Shown here: piece after piece, positions 24,142 through 31,111 of the stretch
Layout of the letters: every line of letters begins with the position of its first letter
Numbering within the stretch: position 1 is the stretch's first letter
NCBI GenBank assembly: GCA_905236465.1
Contig: CAJOQA010000212.1
Span: forward strand, 1 to 31,111
Origin: an uncultured Treponema sp.
GTDB lineage: Bacteria > Spirochaetota > Spirochaetia > Treponematales > Treponemataceae
DNA: 31,111 nt
Reading direction: 5' to 3'
The notes under the pieces: generated by a model
Databases searched by the model: none
What the model was told of the DNA's origin: nothing
Seen by the model: the letters and a program-made list of their open reading frames with translations, nothing else
Program-made: the position numbers and the translations under genes

Positions 24142-24758
24142 TATTTTTCCTCCTTGTTGTCATTGTTATTCTGCAGCTTTTTCTTAGAAATCTTAGAACG
24201 AACAACTGCACTAACCTGCTCATCACCTAAGAAAATAGCAATTTTCTTGATGTTGGCCTTTGTTTCGGGAATCTTAACTTTTTCAAAAAGATTTACCCTC
24301 TGTGTTGTTGTCCTCAATTCCTTAGAAAGCAAGCGAACTTGTTCATCGAGCACTTGAGCCAATAAATCCAACTCAAGGGCCTTTTCCATACGATCAGCAG
24401 CCATATCTATCCACAAAGGAGTTGAATACAGGTCATAGTCTCCACGGCCAAAATCAGCTCCTTCATAAATAGGAATCCTTACACCAGCAATATTGCCCCA
24501 CCCTTTCTTGATGTTCTTTACAGTCACCATTCCAGGTTTAAAGGCATCTTGCTCACCAAAGACAGAGATCCACTTTTGGAAGTCTTCTTCAAGGGCAGTC
24601 TTTTCTGCCCTTACGGCTTTAGCCTTTTCGTCTATGGTTCGTATTTCAGACTGCAGCTGCTGTTTTTTGAGCGTAAGAGTAGGAAGATAGCGCTGATACA
24701 TCTTAAGCGCATCTTTCTGAGTCTTCTGCTCGTTTTTAGTCAGCTTTATTTTTGCCAT
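24141..24758 (-). CDS. atpD: V-type ATPase central rotor subunit D
   Basis: This 205-aa subunit forms the coiled-coil shaft that turns inside the A3B3 hexamer. It is almost all helical: an N-terminal helix starting KIKLTKNEQKTQKDALKMYQ, a middle region (about 70-115) with less helix, and a C-terminal helix with a long heptad pattern, ending in the RVNLFEKVKIPETKANIKKI motif of the D family. It ends in a Lys/Asn/Asp-rich tail. The ribosome site GGAGG is clear. It begins 18 bp after atpB and overlaps atpI by one base on the other side. Confidence is high. Confidence 0.94.
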   Translation of the reverse strand: MAKIKLTKNEQKTQKDALKMYQRYLPTLTLKKQQLQSEIRTIDEKAKAVRAEKTALEEDFQKWISVFGEQDAFKPGMVTVKNIKKGWGNIAGVRIPIYEGADFGRGDYDLYSTPLWIDMAADRMEKALELDLLAQVLDEQVRLLSKELRTTTQRVNLFEKVKIPETKANIKKIAIFLGDEQVSAVVRSKISKKKLQNNNDNKEEK

Positions 24759-24776
24759 TCAGGGCGACCTCCGCCT

Positions 24777-26072
24777 TTAATTTTTAGGCCAGAACTGCTC
24801 AATAAGTTCTGTTTTAAGACCAGTTTCCTGCTTTTCAAAGCAACGTGAAAGGATCTTCCATCCATTATCCAAGGCTTCTTCAAGAGGAATATTTACAGAC
24901 AAATCCATCATTTCAGCTTCAAACATTTCACCATACTTAAGGAGTTTTTCATCCCAAGATGACATATTAAAGCCCATAGATTTCTTTTCAAGCGTATCCT
25001 TATATTGGGCATAAAGCTTAATCATACCATCCATAAGCTGGCGGTGATCCTTACGGGTCTTGCCATTAACATTTTGCTTAAGACGAGAAAGGCTACCAAA
25101 TGGCTCAATGTGTCCACCCTTAAGATAGAACTGACCTTCAGTAATATAACCGGTATTATCTGGAACAGGGTGAGTAACATCATCACCAGGCATGGTTGTT
25201 ACTGCTAAAACAGTAACTGATCCCTGATCAGAAAAGTCAACAGCCTTTTCGTAGCGACTTGCCAACTGTGAATAAAGATCGCCAGGATAACCACGGTTTG
25301 AAGGAACTTGCTCTTGAGTAATAGCAATTTCCTTCATAGAGTCAGCAAAGTTTGTCATGTCTGTAAGAAGGACCAAAACATCCTTTCCCTGAAGGGCAAA
25401 CTGCTCTGCTACAGCCAAAGACAAATCTGGAATCTTCATGGCTTCTACTGTTGGGTCAGCAGAGGTATGAATAAACATAACGGTTTTGCTTAAAGAACCA
25501 CCTTCTTCCAGGGTATTCTTAAAGTAAAGATAGTCATCATACTTAAGTCCCATTCCGCCAAGAACAATAACATCAGCATCAGCCTGCATAGCAATGCGGG
25601 CAAGCAACTGGTTATAGGGTTCCCCAGAGATTGAGAAAATCGGAATCTTTTGGCTTACAACCAATGTGTTAAACACATCAATCATAGGAATATTTGTACG
25701 CATCATGCGGTTGGGCAAGATACGTTTTGCAGGGTTAACGGATGGACCTCCAATCTGAACAAGATTTTCAGAAAGGGAAGGACCATGATCACGAGGTTCT
25801 GCAGAACCGTTAAAAATACGGCCTAAAAGATTTTCGCTAAAAGAAACACGCATATCGTGTCCCAAAAAGCGGATTTTATCATTAGTTGCAACACCACGAC
25901 CACCAGCAAAAACCTGCAAAGAAACTATATCGCCATCAATTTTATTTACTTCGGCCAAAGAAGTACCAAAGCGGGTCTCTATTTCAGCAAGTTCGTTAAG
26001 CTTAACGCCCTTGGCCTTTACAGTAATAACACTACCATTGATACTGTCAATTTTGCTGTATACCTTGTTCAT
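24777..26072 (-). CDS. atpB: V-type ATPase non-catalytic subunit B
   Basis: This 431-aa subunit alternates with A in the nucleotide-binding hexamer. As in other B subunits the P-loop is lost: the segment where Walker A should be reads SISGEPYNQLLARIA. Family motifs include GRIFNGSAEPRD, NIPMIDVFNTLV, LVLLTDMTNFADSMKEI and GYPGDLYSQLASRYE, and the C-terminal helices are intact. The ATG overlaps the atpA stop as TAATG. The length is slightly below the usual 455-460. Confidence is very high. Confidence 0.96.
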   Translation of the reverse strand: MNKVYSKIDSINGSVITVKAKGVKLNELAEIETRFGTSLAEVNKIDGDIVSLQVFAGGRGVATNDKIRFLGHDMRVSFSENLLGRIFNGSAEPRDHGPSLSENLVQIGGPSVNPAKRILPNRMMRTNIPMIDVFNTLVVSQKIPIFSISGEPYNQLLARIAMQADADVIVLGGMGLKYDDYLYFKNTLEEGGSLSKTVMFIHTSADPTVEAMKIPDLSLAVAEQFALQGKDVLVLLTDMTNFADSMKEIAITQEQVPSNRGYPGDLYSQLASRYEKAVDFSDQGSVTVLAVTTMPGDDVTHPVPDNTGYITEGQFYLKGGHIEPFGSLSRLKQNVNGKTRKDHRQLMDGMIKLYAQYKDTLEKKSMGFNMSSWDEKLLKYGEMFEAEMMDLSVNIPLEEALDNGWKILSRCFEKQETGLKTELIEQFWPKN

Positions 26073-27841
26073 TACTCACCTTCCTTAAGCAGAGCTTTTA
26101 CCTGATCAGAAATTTTAGCCTCATTAGAAGCAAAAATCTGGGCAATCTGCTTTTCGTAAGTCTTGAATTTTTCACTTTGGAACTCACTATAGTTCATATC
26201 CTTAAACTCTTGCTGCAATGAGTTGAAAAGCGCACGGGCGGCATCCTTTTCAGTAACATTGAATGAAGAACCAAGAACATTAAGAACCATCTTGAACATG
26301 TAGCTTTGTCTTTCTACACTTGAAGCACCTTCAATCTCATCAAAAGAGTCTTGCTGCATATAAACGGCATCAAGGAATTCACTCTTAAGATAGGTAACAA
26401 AGTCTTCTATAGAAGTACCTTCTTCACCAACAACCTTCATCATAGAGTTGACTTCTTGTCCGCGCTTGTAAAGGTCACGAGCATATTCAACCCATTTTGA
26501 AGACATCATGGGCTTATACTTTGACCAAGAATCCAAGGGGTCTATTGAAGGATAACGGCGGGCATCTGAACGCTGACGGCTAAGACCGTGGAAAGCACCA
26601 ACAACCTTAAGCGTTGCTTGTGTAACAGGCTCTTCAAAGTTACCACCTGCAGGAGAAACCGTACCACCAATTGTAACGGAACCAATATCACCGCTTCTAA
26701 GCTTTACAATACCAGCACGCTCATAGAAAGAAGCTATAGTTGACTCAAGATATGCAGGGAAAGCTTCTTCACCAGGAATCTCTTCCAAACGACCAGACAT
26801 TTCGCGCATTGCCTGTGCCCAACGGGAAGTTGAATCAGCAAGAAGAAGAACATGAAGTCCCATCTGGCGGTAGTATTCAGCAAGAGTAACACCTGTGTAA
26901 CATGATGCTTCACGAGAAGCAACAGGCATTGAAGAAGTGTTACAAATGATAATCGTGCGTTCCATAAGGGAGCGACCAGTTCTTGGGTCTTTCAACTCAG
27001 GGAATTCAGTCAAAGTTTCAACAACTTCACCAGCACGTTCACCACAAGCTGCAATAATTACAATATCAACATCTGCATTACGGCTTGTTGTATGCTGAAG
27101 AACTGTCTTACCGGCACCGAAAGGTCCAGGTATACAATAGGTACCACCCTTAGCAACAGGGAAGAAAGTATCTATCAAACGGATTTTTGTTACCATAGAA
27201 TCGGAAGGCATTAAACGTTCTGCATAGCAGTTTACGGCACGCTTGACAGGCCATTTAAAGCTCATGCAAACATCATGACTCTTGCCTTTTGCATCTACTA
27301 GAGTAGCAATTGTATCGTGGATTCTATATGAACCGGCTTTTATAACCTTTTTTACAGTATAAGTTCCCAAGAAAGTATAGGGTACCTGAATCTTGTGAGT
27401 AAAAGGACCTTCTGGAACGGAACCTAAAGGATCGCCAGCCTGAACAGTATCACCTTCTTTTGCTATAGGTGTAAAATCCCATTTTTTCTCTTCATCAAGA
27501 GCTGGCAAATAAACACCACGCTCAAGAAAGTAACCTGAATGTTCAGCAAGAAGAGGAAGAGGATTCTGCAAACCATCATAAACTTGGCCTAGAATTCCAG
27601 GTCCAAGCTCAACACTTAGCAAATCATCAGTAAATTCAACTGTACAATCAGTTGAAATACCATTTGTCATTTCATAAATCTGCATCTGCGCAGTATTGCC
27701 ACGGACACGAATAACCTCACCTTTCAGTTTTTTTCCATCAACATTGACGTAACCTACTTCGTTGAGAGATACCTTTCCGTCGAACTGCACAGAAACCATG
27801 TTTCCGTTTACAGCAACTACTTTGCCTTTTGTATCTGTCAT
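26072..27841 (-). CDS. atpA: V-type ATPase catalytic subunit A
   Basis: This 589-aa subunit hydrolyses ATP. Walker A is GPFGAGKT (239-246; K245). The catalytic glutamate is E268 in CGERAGE, and LLLADSTSRWAQAMREMSGRL is the standard Walker B region (about 332-352). The A-specific non-homologous insert (about 90-190) between the N-terminal barrel and the nucleotide domain is present and separates it from F-type beta subunits. The start ATG overlaps the preceding gene's stop as ATGA, and atpB overlaps its end. Confidence is very high. Confidence 0.97.
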   Translation of the reverse strand: MTDTKGKVVAVNGNMVSVQFDGKVSLNEVGYVNVDGKKLKGEVIRVRGNTAQMQIYEMTNGISTDCTVEFTDDLLSVELGPGILGQVYDGLQNPLPLLAEHSGYFLERGVYLPALDEEKKWDFTPIAKEGDTVQAGDPLGSVPEGPFTHKIQVPYTFLGTYTVKKVIKAGSYRIHDTIATLVDAKGKSHDVCMSFKWPVKRAVNCYAERLMPSDSMVTKIRLIDTFFPVAKGGTYCIPGPFGAGKTVLQHTTSRNADVDIVIIAACGERAGEVVETLTEFPELKDPRTGRSLMERTIIICNTSSMPVASREASCYTGVTLAEYYRQMGLHVLLLADSTSRWAQAMREMSGRLEEIPGEEAFPAYLESTIASFYERAGIVKLRSGDIGSVTIGGTVSPAGGNFEEPVTQATLKVVGAFHGLSRQRSDARRYPSIDPLDSWSKYKPMMSSKWVEYARDLYKRGQEVNSMMKVVGEEGTSIEDFVTYLKSEFLDAVYMQQDSFDEIEGASSVERQSYMFKMVLNVLGSSFNVTEKDAARALFNSLQQEFKDMNYSEFQSEKFKTYEKQIAQIFASNEAKISDQVKALLKEGE

Positions 27842-28386
27842 TTCTTTTCTCCAAGAATCTCGTCATAAATTTTGTGATAAGAAGCCAACCCTAAATCCCT
27901 GTTAAACTTCTTCATACGTTCAGCCAACATAAGGCGCAAACCATAATTATAAACCGCATCAGCAGAAAAGACATCAAGAGGTGCTATCTTTTCAAGAACT
28001 GTCATACGGTAGTCATTAAGGTATTGCTCTGCACTCAAGGGGCTGTCCATTCCAGTTGCGGTACGGGCGGCTTGTATAACCTCACCATCACTGGTTATGG
28101 GAATATCCTTGGCTTCCTTCTTCATTTTAAGGGCACGAACTTGGGCAAGAGCGAAACGTAGATTACGCTCCTTTGTATACCATTCATCAAGGAAGGCTGA
28201 ACCTGTTTTTTCTCCTTGACGCGGAGGCTCAAGCGAAAGACCCTTCGCTAATTCCGCAGCTTTTGGAGACATAAAACGACAGCACAAATCCTTAAAGTAG
28301 TCAGTTGTTATAGGAAGCTTAGAAGAAGAATCCCCATTAACGGTAAAAGCCGGCAACTGGGAAACTAAATAATAGAGATGTTCCAC
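27838..28386 (-). CDS. V-ATPase-associated DUF2764 protein
   Basis: This 182-aa protein lies between atpE and atpA, where archaeal-type operons usually have atpC and atpF. It begins at GTG, which overlaps the atpE stop (TAGTG); there is no better in-frame start. The N-terminal LYYLVSQLPAF, followed by helical segments, resembles DUF2764, which I recall as linked to spirochaete and Bacteroidetes V-ATPases. It has no signal peptide or membrane helix. Its place, mostly helical nature and overlap with atpE and atpA suggest a structural part, possibly a stand-in for subunit C (d). Function is inferred from position only. Confidence 0.8.
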   Translation of the reverse strand: MEHLYYLVSQLPAFTVNGDSSSKLPITTDYFKDLCCRFMSPKAAELAKGLSLEPPRQGEKTGSAFLDEWYTKERNLRFALAQVRALKMKKEAKDIPITSDGEVIQAARTATGMDSPLSAEQYLNDYRMTVLEKIAPLDVFSADAVYNYGLRLMLAERMKKFNRDLGLASYHKIYDEILGEKK

Positions 28387-29147
28387 TATTTCTTTCCTTT
28401 TGCGCTTGTTTTCTTTGCGGCGGCAGGCTTTTTTTCTGCTACAGTTTTTTTAGCTACCCTTTTCTTAGGCTCTTCCGCAACTTCTCCTTGGTCATCATCT
28501 TCCCCTTCTATTTGCTGATCAATATGCTCAGAAGGAATACCCTCTGCTGCATTCTTCATCAACTTTGCAGTTCTAGGATTCAAATAAGAAGAGAACAAAT
28601 TAGCAACTTCATCTGCGCTAAAATCATAGAAAGCGCTACCGTCTTTTGTTCCAACCCTAAAGCCGGAAGTAAGGGTTGCATCTGCCTTAATCTCAAGCCC
28701 CTTAGAAATCTGAGCCTTAAGGGCTGTGCGCAAATTAGACTCCAAGGCTTTTAAATCCTTAGCGCTTAGCAACACAGTCAAATCAGAAGCAGGTGAAGAA
28801 GCCCATGCCTTTACAGTTTCAGGAATAAGCTTTTTAAGTAAATCCTTATCATAGGCCTTTTCAGTTTCTGCTGTAAATAATGCGGAAACTTCCTTGTTAA
28901 TACCATCGCGGAAAGAGATAATCAGGTTGCGTCCAGCTTGCTCAATGGCATCTTCGCTGGCTTTTTCCATCCTTTCTGTCTCTGCTTTAGCACTTTTTAT
29001 GATGCTGTCTGCCTTTTCTTCTGCTTCTTTTATTATAGAAGCAGCTTTACTTTCTGCGTCAGAGATAATCTTCTGAGCAGAAGTTTCTGCACTGGCAACA
29101 CCATCTCTTTTGATTTTTTCAATCAATTCTTGTAACTGGACGTCCAT
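28386..29147 (-). CDS. atpE: V-type ATPase peripheral stalk subunit E with a charged tail
   Basis: This 253-aa subunit forms part of the outer stalk linking the A3B3 head to subunit I. The N-terminal part (about 15-75) is an Ala/Glu/Lys-rich coiled coil with heptads (SIIKEAEEKADSIIKSAK), as expected, and about 90-210 matches the globular end of subunit E. Unusually, it continues into an acidic stretch (about 214-226) and a very basic Lys/Ala tail (about 227-253, KKPAAAKKTSAKGKK), which makes it longer than the usual 190-210. GAGAGG ahead of the ATG supports the start. It is the first V-ATPase gene, 35 bp after galM with no visible promoter or terminator between, so readthrough from galM is likely. 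Confidence 0.92.
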   Translation of the reverse strand: MDVQLQELIEKIKRDGVASAETSAQKIISDAESKAASIIKEAEEKADSIIKSAKAETERMEKASEDAIEQAGRNLIISFRDGINKEVSALFTAETEKAYDKDLLKKLIPETVKAWASSPASDLTVLLSAKDLKALESNLRTALKAQISKGLEIKADATLTSGFRVGTKDGSAFYDFSADEVANLFSSYLNPRTAKLMKNAAEGIPSEHIDQQIEGEDDDQGEVAEEPKKRVAKKTVAEKKPAAAKKTSAKGKK

Positions 29148-29182
29148 TGTGACCTCTCTATGTTCATAAAATGTAACCTTGA

Positions 29183-30229
29183 TTAAAACTCAAAGCTATA
29201 TTGAGTTACTTGATAATAAACCTGTCCTGGCTGTAGGATGCAAGAAGGGAAATTTGTTTTATTCGGAGCATCAGGATAGGCTTCTGCTTCTAAGCACAAC
29301 GCCCCATGCTTGGCATAGACAAAACCATTTTTCCCCTTTTCGCCATTAATAAAATTTCCAGTATAAAGCTGAACACCAGGTTCAGTAGTCTTCATAATCA
29401 TCTTTCTGCCAGAAGCGGGATCCTTTACGATAGCAGCAATAGAAAGGCTATCTTTACCATCAGGATTTTTTCTAACACAAAAGCAGTGATCATAGCCACC
29501 CTTTGTATCAGCAATGTCTTTACCAATCAGTTTAGGAGAAGTAAAATCAAAGGCATTTCCTGCAACAGGAATAAGTTTTCCGGTGGGAATAAGTTTGTCA
29601 TCAACTTCAAGGTAATTATCGCAGAACATCTGAAGCTCTTGATCTTCTACGGAACCGCCTGATTCCCCCTTAAGATTGAAATAGGCATGGTTAGTAAGAT
29701 TTATGGGAGTTGCCTTATCTGAAACAGCCTCATATTCAAGAGTTAAGGTATTATCTTCGCTAAGAGTATATGAAACGGAAGCCTTTACTGTACCAGGAAA
29801 GCCTTGTTCACCATCGTAGGATGTACGGGTATATTTTACCCCCAAACCATATTTGGTCATTACAGGACTTACATTCCAAACCTTTTTTTCCCAACGGTCA
29901 AAACCACCATGGAGCATATTACCATTATCGTTTTTGTCAAGTTTATATTCTTTTCCATCGAGGGTAAAAGAGGCGCCACCTATCCGGTTAGCAAAGCGAC
30001 CGACAACAGTTCCAAAACAAGAAGAAGAATTTATATACCCATCCAACTGAGAGTAGCCAAGCAGAATGTCTACACCTTCCTTGCCATTAGGAAGTTTTAT
30101 ACTTGTAAGAGTACAACCATATTCAGTGGTAGAAAAACTCATTTCTCCATTTGATACAGTATATAAGTGAATTTTTGTGCCGTCAGACAATAGTCCATAT
30201 CGGGCTTTTTTTAATTTTAAATCGTGCAT
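29183..30229 (-). CDS. galM: Aldose 1-epimerase GalM
   Basis: This 348-aa enzyme interconverts alpha and beta anomers of galactose or glucose in the cytoplasm. The two catalytic residues are recognisable: H181 in NLTNHAYFNL and E314 in LCLEAEAYPDAPN, with H107 in NMLHGG as a substrate contact. GRFANRIGGA and the ending FPSCILQPGQ are typical. The ATG lies 6 nt after a TATAAT box and has no Shine-Dalgarno sequence, so the mRNA may be leaderless. The V-ATPase operon follows after 35 bp. There is no signal peptide. Confidence is very high. Confidence 0.95.
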   Translation of the reverse strand: MHDLKLKKARYGLLSDGTKIHLYTVSNGEMSFSTTEYGCTLTSIKLPNGKEGVDILLGYSQLDGYINSSSCFGTVVGRFANRIGGASFTLDGKEYKLDKNDNGNMLHGGFDRWEKKVWNVSPVMTKYGLGVKYTRTSYDGEQGFPGTVKASVSYTLSEDNTLTLEYEAVSDKATPINLTNHAYFNLKGESGGSVEDQELQMFCDNYLEVDDKLIPTGKLIPVAGNAFDFTSPKLIGKDIADTKGGYDHCFCVRKNPDGKDSLSIAAIVKDPASGRKMIMKTTEPGVQLYTGNFINGEKGKNGFVYAKHGALCLEAEAYPDAPNKTNFPSCILQPGQVYYQVTQYSFEF

Positions 30230-30235
30230 GAACTA

Positions 30236-30263
30236 ATTATATAGCATTTCTACGAAAATTCAA
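30236..30263 (-). promoter_or_regulatory. Promoter of galM (and perhaps the V-ATPase operon)
   Basis: Minus-strand TTGAAT (30263-30258) and TATAAT (30241-30236) are separated by 16 nt. The ATG at 30229 is 6 nt after the -10 box. TG two bases before TATATA could also act as an extended -10. The -35 lies inside the end of the upstream gene. Confidence 0.5.
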
Positions 30264-30846
30264 GTATTAATTTAACTTCTTGAGTACTAATATCTAATTT
30301 CGCAGCGATTTCCTCATCTGTATAGCCTAACTCAGCAAGTTCTTTTAGCTGAGTCTTCATATCTTTTTCCACATGGATTTGTTCCTTAGCAGGGTAGATA
30401 GTAGGACCAGCGGTGTTTTCCGGTAGCTCTTGACCTCCTTTTTTCCCCTCGTTTTTATTATCGATATACGTTTGCAAAGGGGTTGTAGTCCTCCGCCTAG
30501 GCTGACTACGAGGCTTTTTTACACTTTCTTTTTTCTTTGTTTCAGTAGGAATTTCATAAGCTTCTGCATGGGTAACCATAGATTTTTGCGCTTTAGAAAG
30601 TTCATCACGTAAAAAGGCAACCCTTTTATCAGCTTCGGCTGAAACTTTTTGCAAAGTATTTATTCGGTCTTCTATAAGGGTTATATTTCTGTCTGCATTA
30701 GAATTTAATTCTTTCAGCATAGAATCTAAAGAATTCCGGGTGCTTTTCAATATCCCTGTTGTTGAAAAAAGGGCTTTAAAACGAATGAGAAAGACAACCC
30801 ACATGCCTATATTAAAAAGACACAAAAGTACTATAACTACAGCCAA
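30250..30846 (-). CDS. SwrB-like protein: membrane anchor, coiled coil, C-terminal helix-turn-helix
   Basis: This 198-aa protein starts at TTG 30846, the first possible start after an in-frame stop, and 7 bp after the preceding gene's stop; the next ATG would remove the membrane anchor. Residues 1-23 are one membrane helix. About 30-95 form a coiled coil, about 100-165 a Lys/Arg/Pro/Thr-rich linker, and the end (LGYTDEEIAAKLDISTQEVK) is a small helix-turn-helix that resembles DUF6115. The same order is found in Bacillus SwrB, encoded next to flagellar genes and involved in flagellar assembly. In spirochaetes a similar gene might follow the flhF-fliA region. This is an inference from architecture; function is not shown. 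Confidence 0.6.
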   Translation of the reverse strand: MAVVIVLLCLFNIGMWVVFLIRFKALFSTTGILKSTRNSLDSMLKELNSNADRNITLIEDRINTLQKVSAEADKRVAFLRDELSKAQKSMVTHAEAYEIPTETKKKESVKKPRSQPRRRTTTPLQTYIDNKNEGKKGGQELPENTAGPTIYPAKEQIHVEKDMKTQLKELAELGYTDEEIAAKLDISTQEVKLILEFS

Positions 30847-30853
30847 AGCTTTA

Positions 30854-31111
30854 CTACCCTGTTATATCAATATGTGCACCAAGGCGAGGATCCCTAAACT
30901 CTCTAAGCTCTTCAGTTTCTTCTTCCTCAGCCTGATTGCCTTGCTTCCTTTTTCTAGAGCCATAGCCTTGCGACTGCCCGCCAGAACTTCCGTCCTTTTT
31001 TATTTTGTCAGACATAACTTCATTTTTAGCGGTTTCTTGAACAGTTTTAGACTTCTCTAGATTTTCTAAAGAAGCTTGATCCAAACTGCTACTAGCCATT
31101 GCCTGTGCAAG
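30854..31111 (-). CDS. C-terminal part of an acidic low-complexity protein (start beyond window edge or at 31099)
   Basis: The frame is open from the window edge to a stop at 30854. A possible ATG is at 31099, but the four codons upstream are also open and no strong ribosome site is visible, so it may be a fragment of a longer gene. The 81 visible residues after that ATG are polar and low in complexity: Ser/Gly/Lys-rich in the middle, a run of Glu (AEEEETEELREF) and the ending DPRLGAHIDITG. There is no recognisable domain. It lies 7 bp before the SwrB-like gene, so both probably belong to one operon, perhaps a flagellar one; this is a guess. Confidence 0.55.
   Translation of the reverse strand, partial: LAQAMASSSLDQASLENLEKSKTVQETAKNEVMSDKIKKDGSSGGQSQGYGSRKRKQGNQAEEEETEELREFRDPRLGAHIDITG

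Noticed and set aside
21552..29147. Recent transfer of the V-ATPase operon from archaea
   Set aside because: The operon has the spirochaete-type order with DUF2764, and its base composition resembles its neighbours; it is normal for this group.
1..31111. CRISPR arrays, insertion sequences, prophage, tRNA or rRNA genes
   Set aside because: No spaced direct repeats, transposase or integrase frames, or RNA gene patterns were seen on either strand.

Overview
The window looks like chromosomal DNA from a spirochaete, most likely a Treponema or close relative. The main reasons are a spirochaete-type V/A-ATPase operon (E, a DUF2764 protein, A, B, D, I, K), an AT-rich composition, and a gene set (capD-like/degT/molybdenum-hydroxylase-like block, sufCBDS, ispG, V-ATPase) that I recall from T. 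pallidum, though there in separate places. No rRNA, tRNA, CRISPR, insertion sequence or phage gene is visible. Coding density is very high; the longest gene-free stretches are about 187, 154 and 95 bp.

Layout: (1) 1-6279, minus strand: a capD-like NDP-sugar dehydratase, a DegT/DnrJ aminotransferase and three subunits of a molybdenum-hydroxylase-like complex; the last gene runs off the left edge. (2) 6375-10989, minus strand: sufC-sufB-sufD-sufS, Fe-S cluster assembly. (3) 11177-19214, plus strand, divergent from suf: rfbA-rfbC-rfbD-rfbB (dTDP-L-rhamnose synthesis), an outer-membrane DUF3943-like protein, a WbaP-type polyprenyl-phosphate sugar-phosphate transferase, and an Omp85-like barrel with one POTRA domain. 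(4) 19205-21474, minus strand: an exported helical-repeat protein and ispG of the MEP pathway. (5) 21552-29147, minus strand: the V-ATPase operon, closed by a strong terminator hairpin that ends about 15 nt before the ispG start codon. (6) 29183-31111, minus strand: galM, a SwrB-like membrane/coiled-coil protein and the C-terminal part of an acidic low-complexity protein.

How the genes fit together: SufCBDS would supply Fe-S clusters to clients such as IspG and the [2Fe-2S] subunit of block 1. The rfb block makes an activated sugar and the lipid-linked first step of a surface glycan, with two envelope barrel proteins in the same operon. The V-ATPase ring subunit carries residues typical of Na+-coupled rings.

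The most interesting points are the molybdenum-hydroxylase-like complex whose cofactor loops are eroded while its fold and C-terminal Gly-Glu are kept; near-leaderless promoters at three genes (capD-like, rfbA, galM); a terminator placed like an attenuator just before ispG; four tandem hairpins between atpI and atpK; and the rhamnose/WbaP/barrel operon. All family assignments come from reading the sequence; no database search was run.
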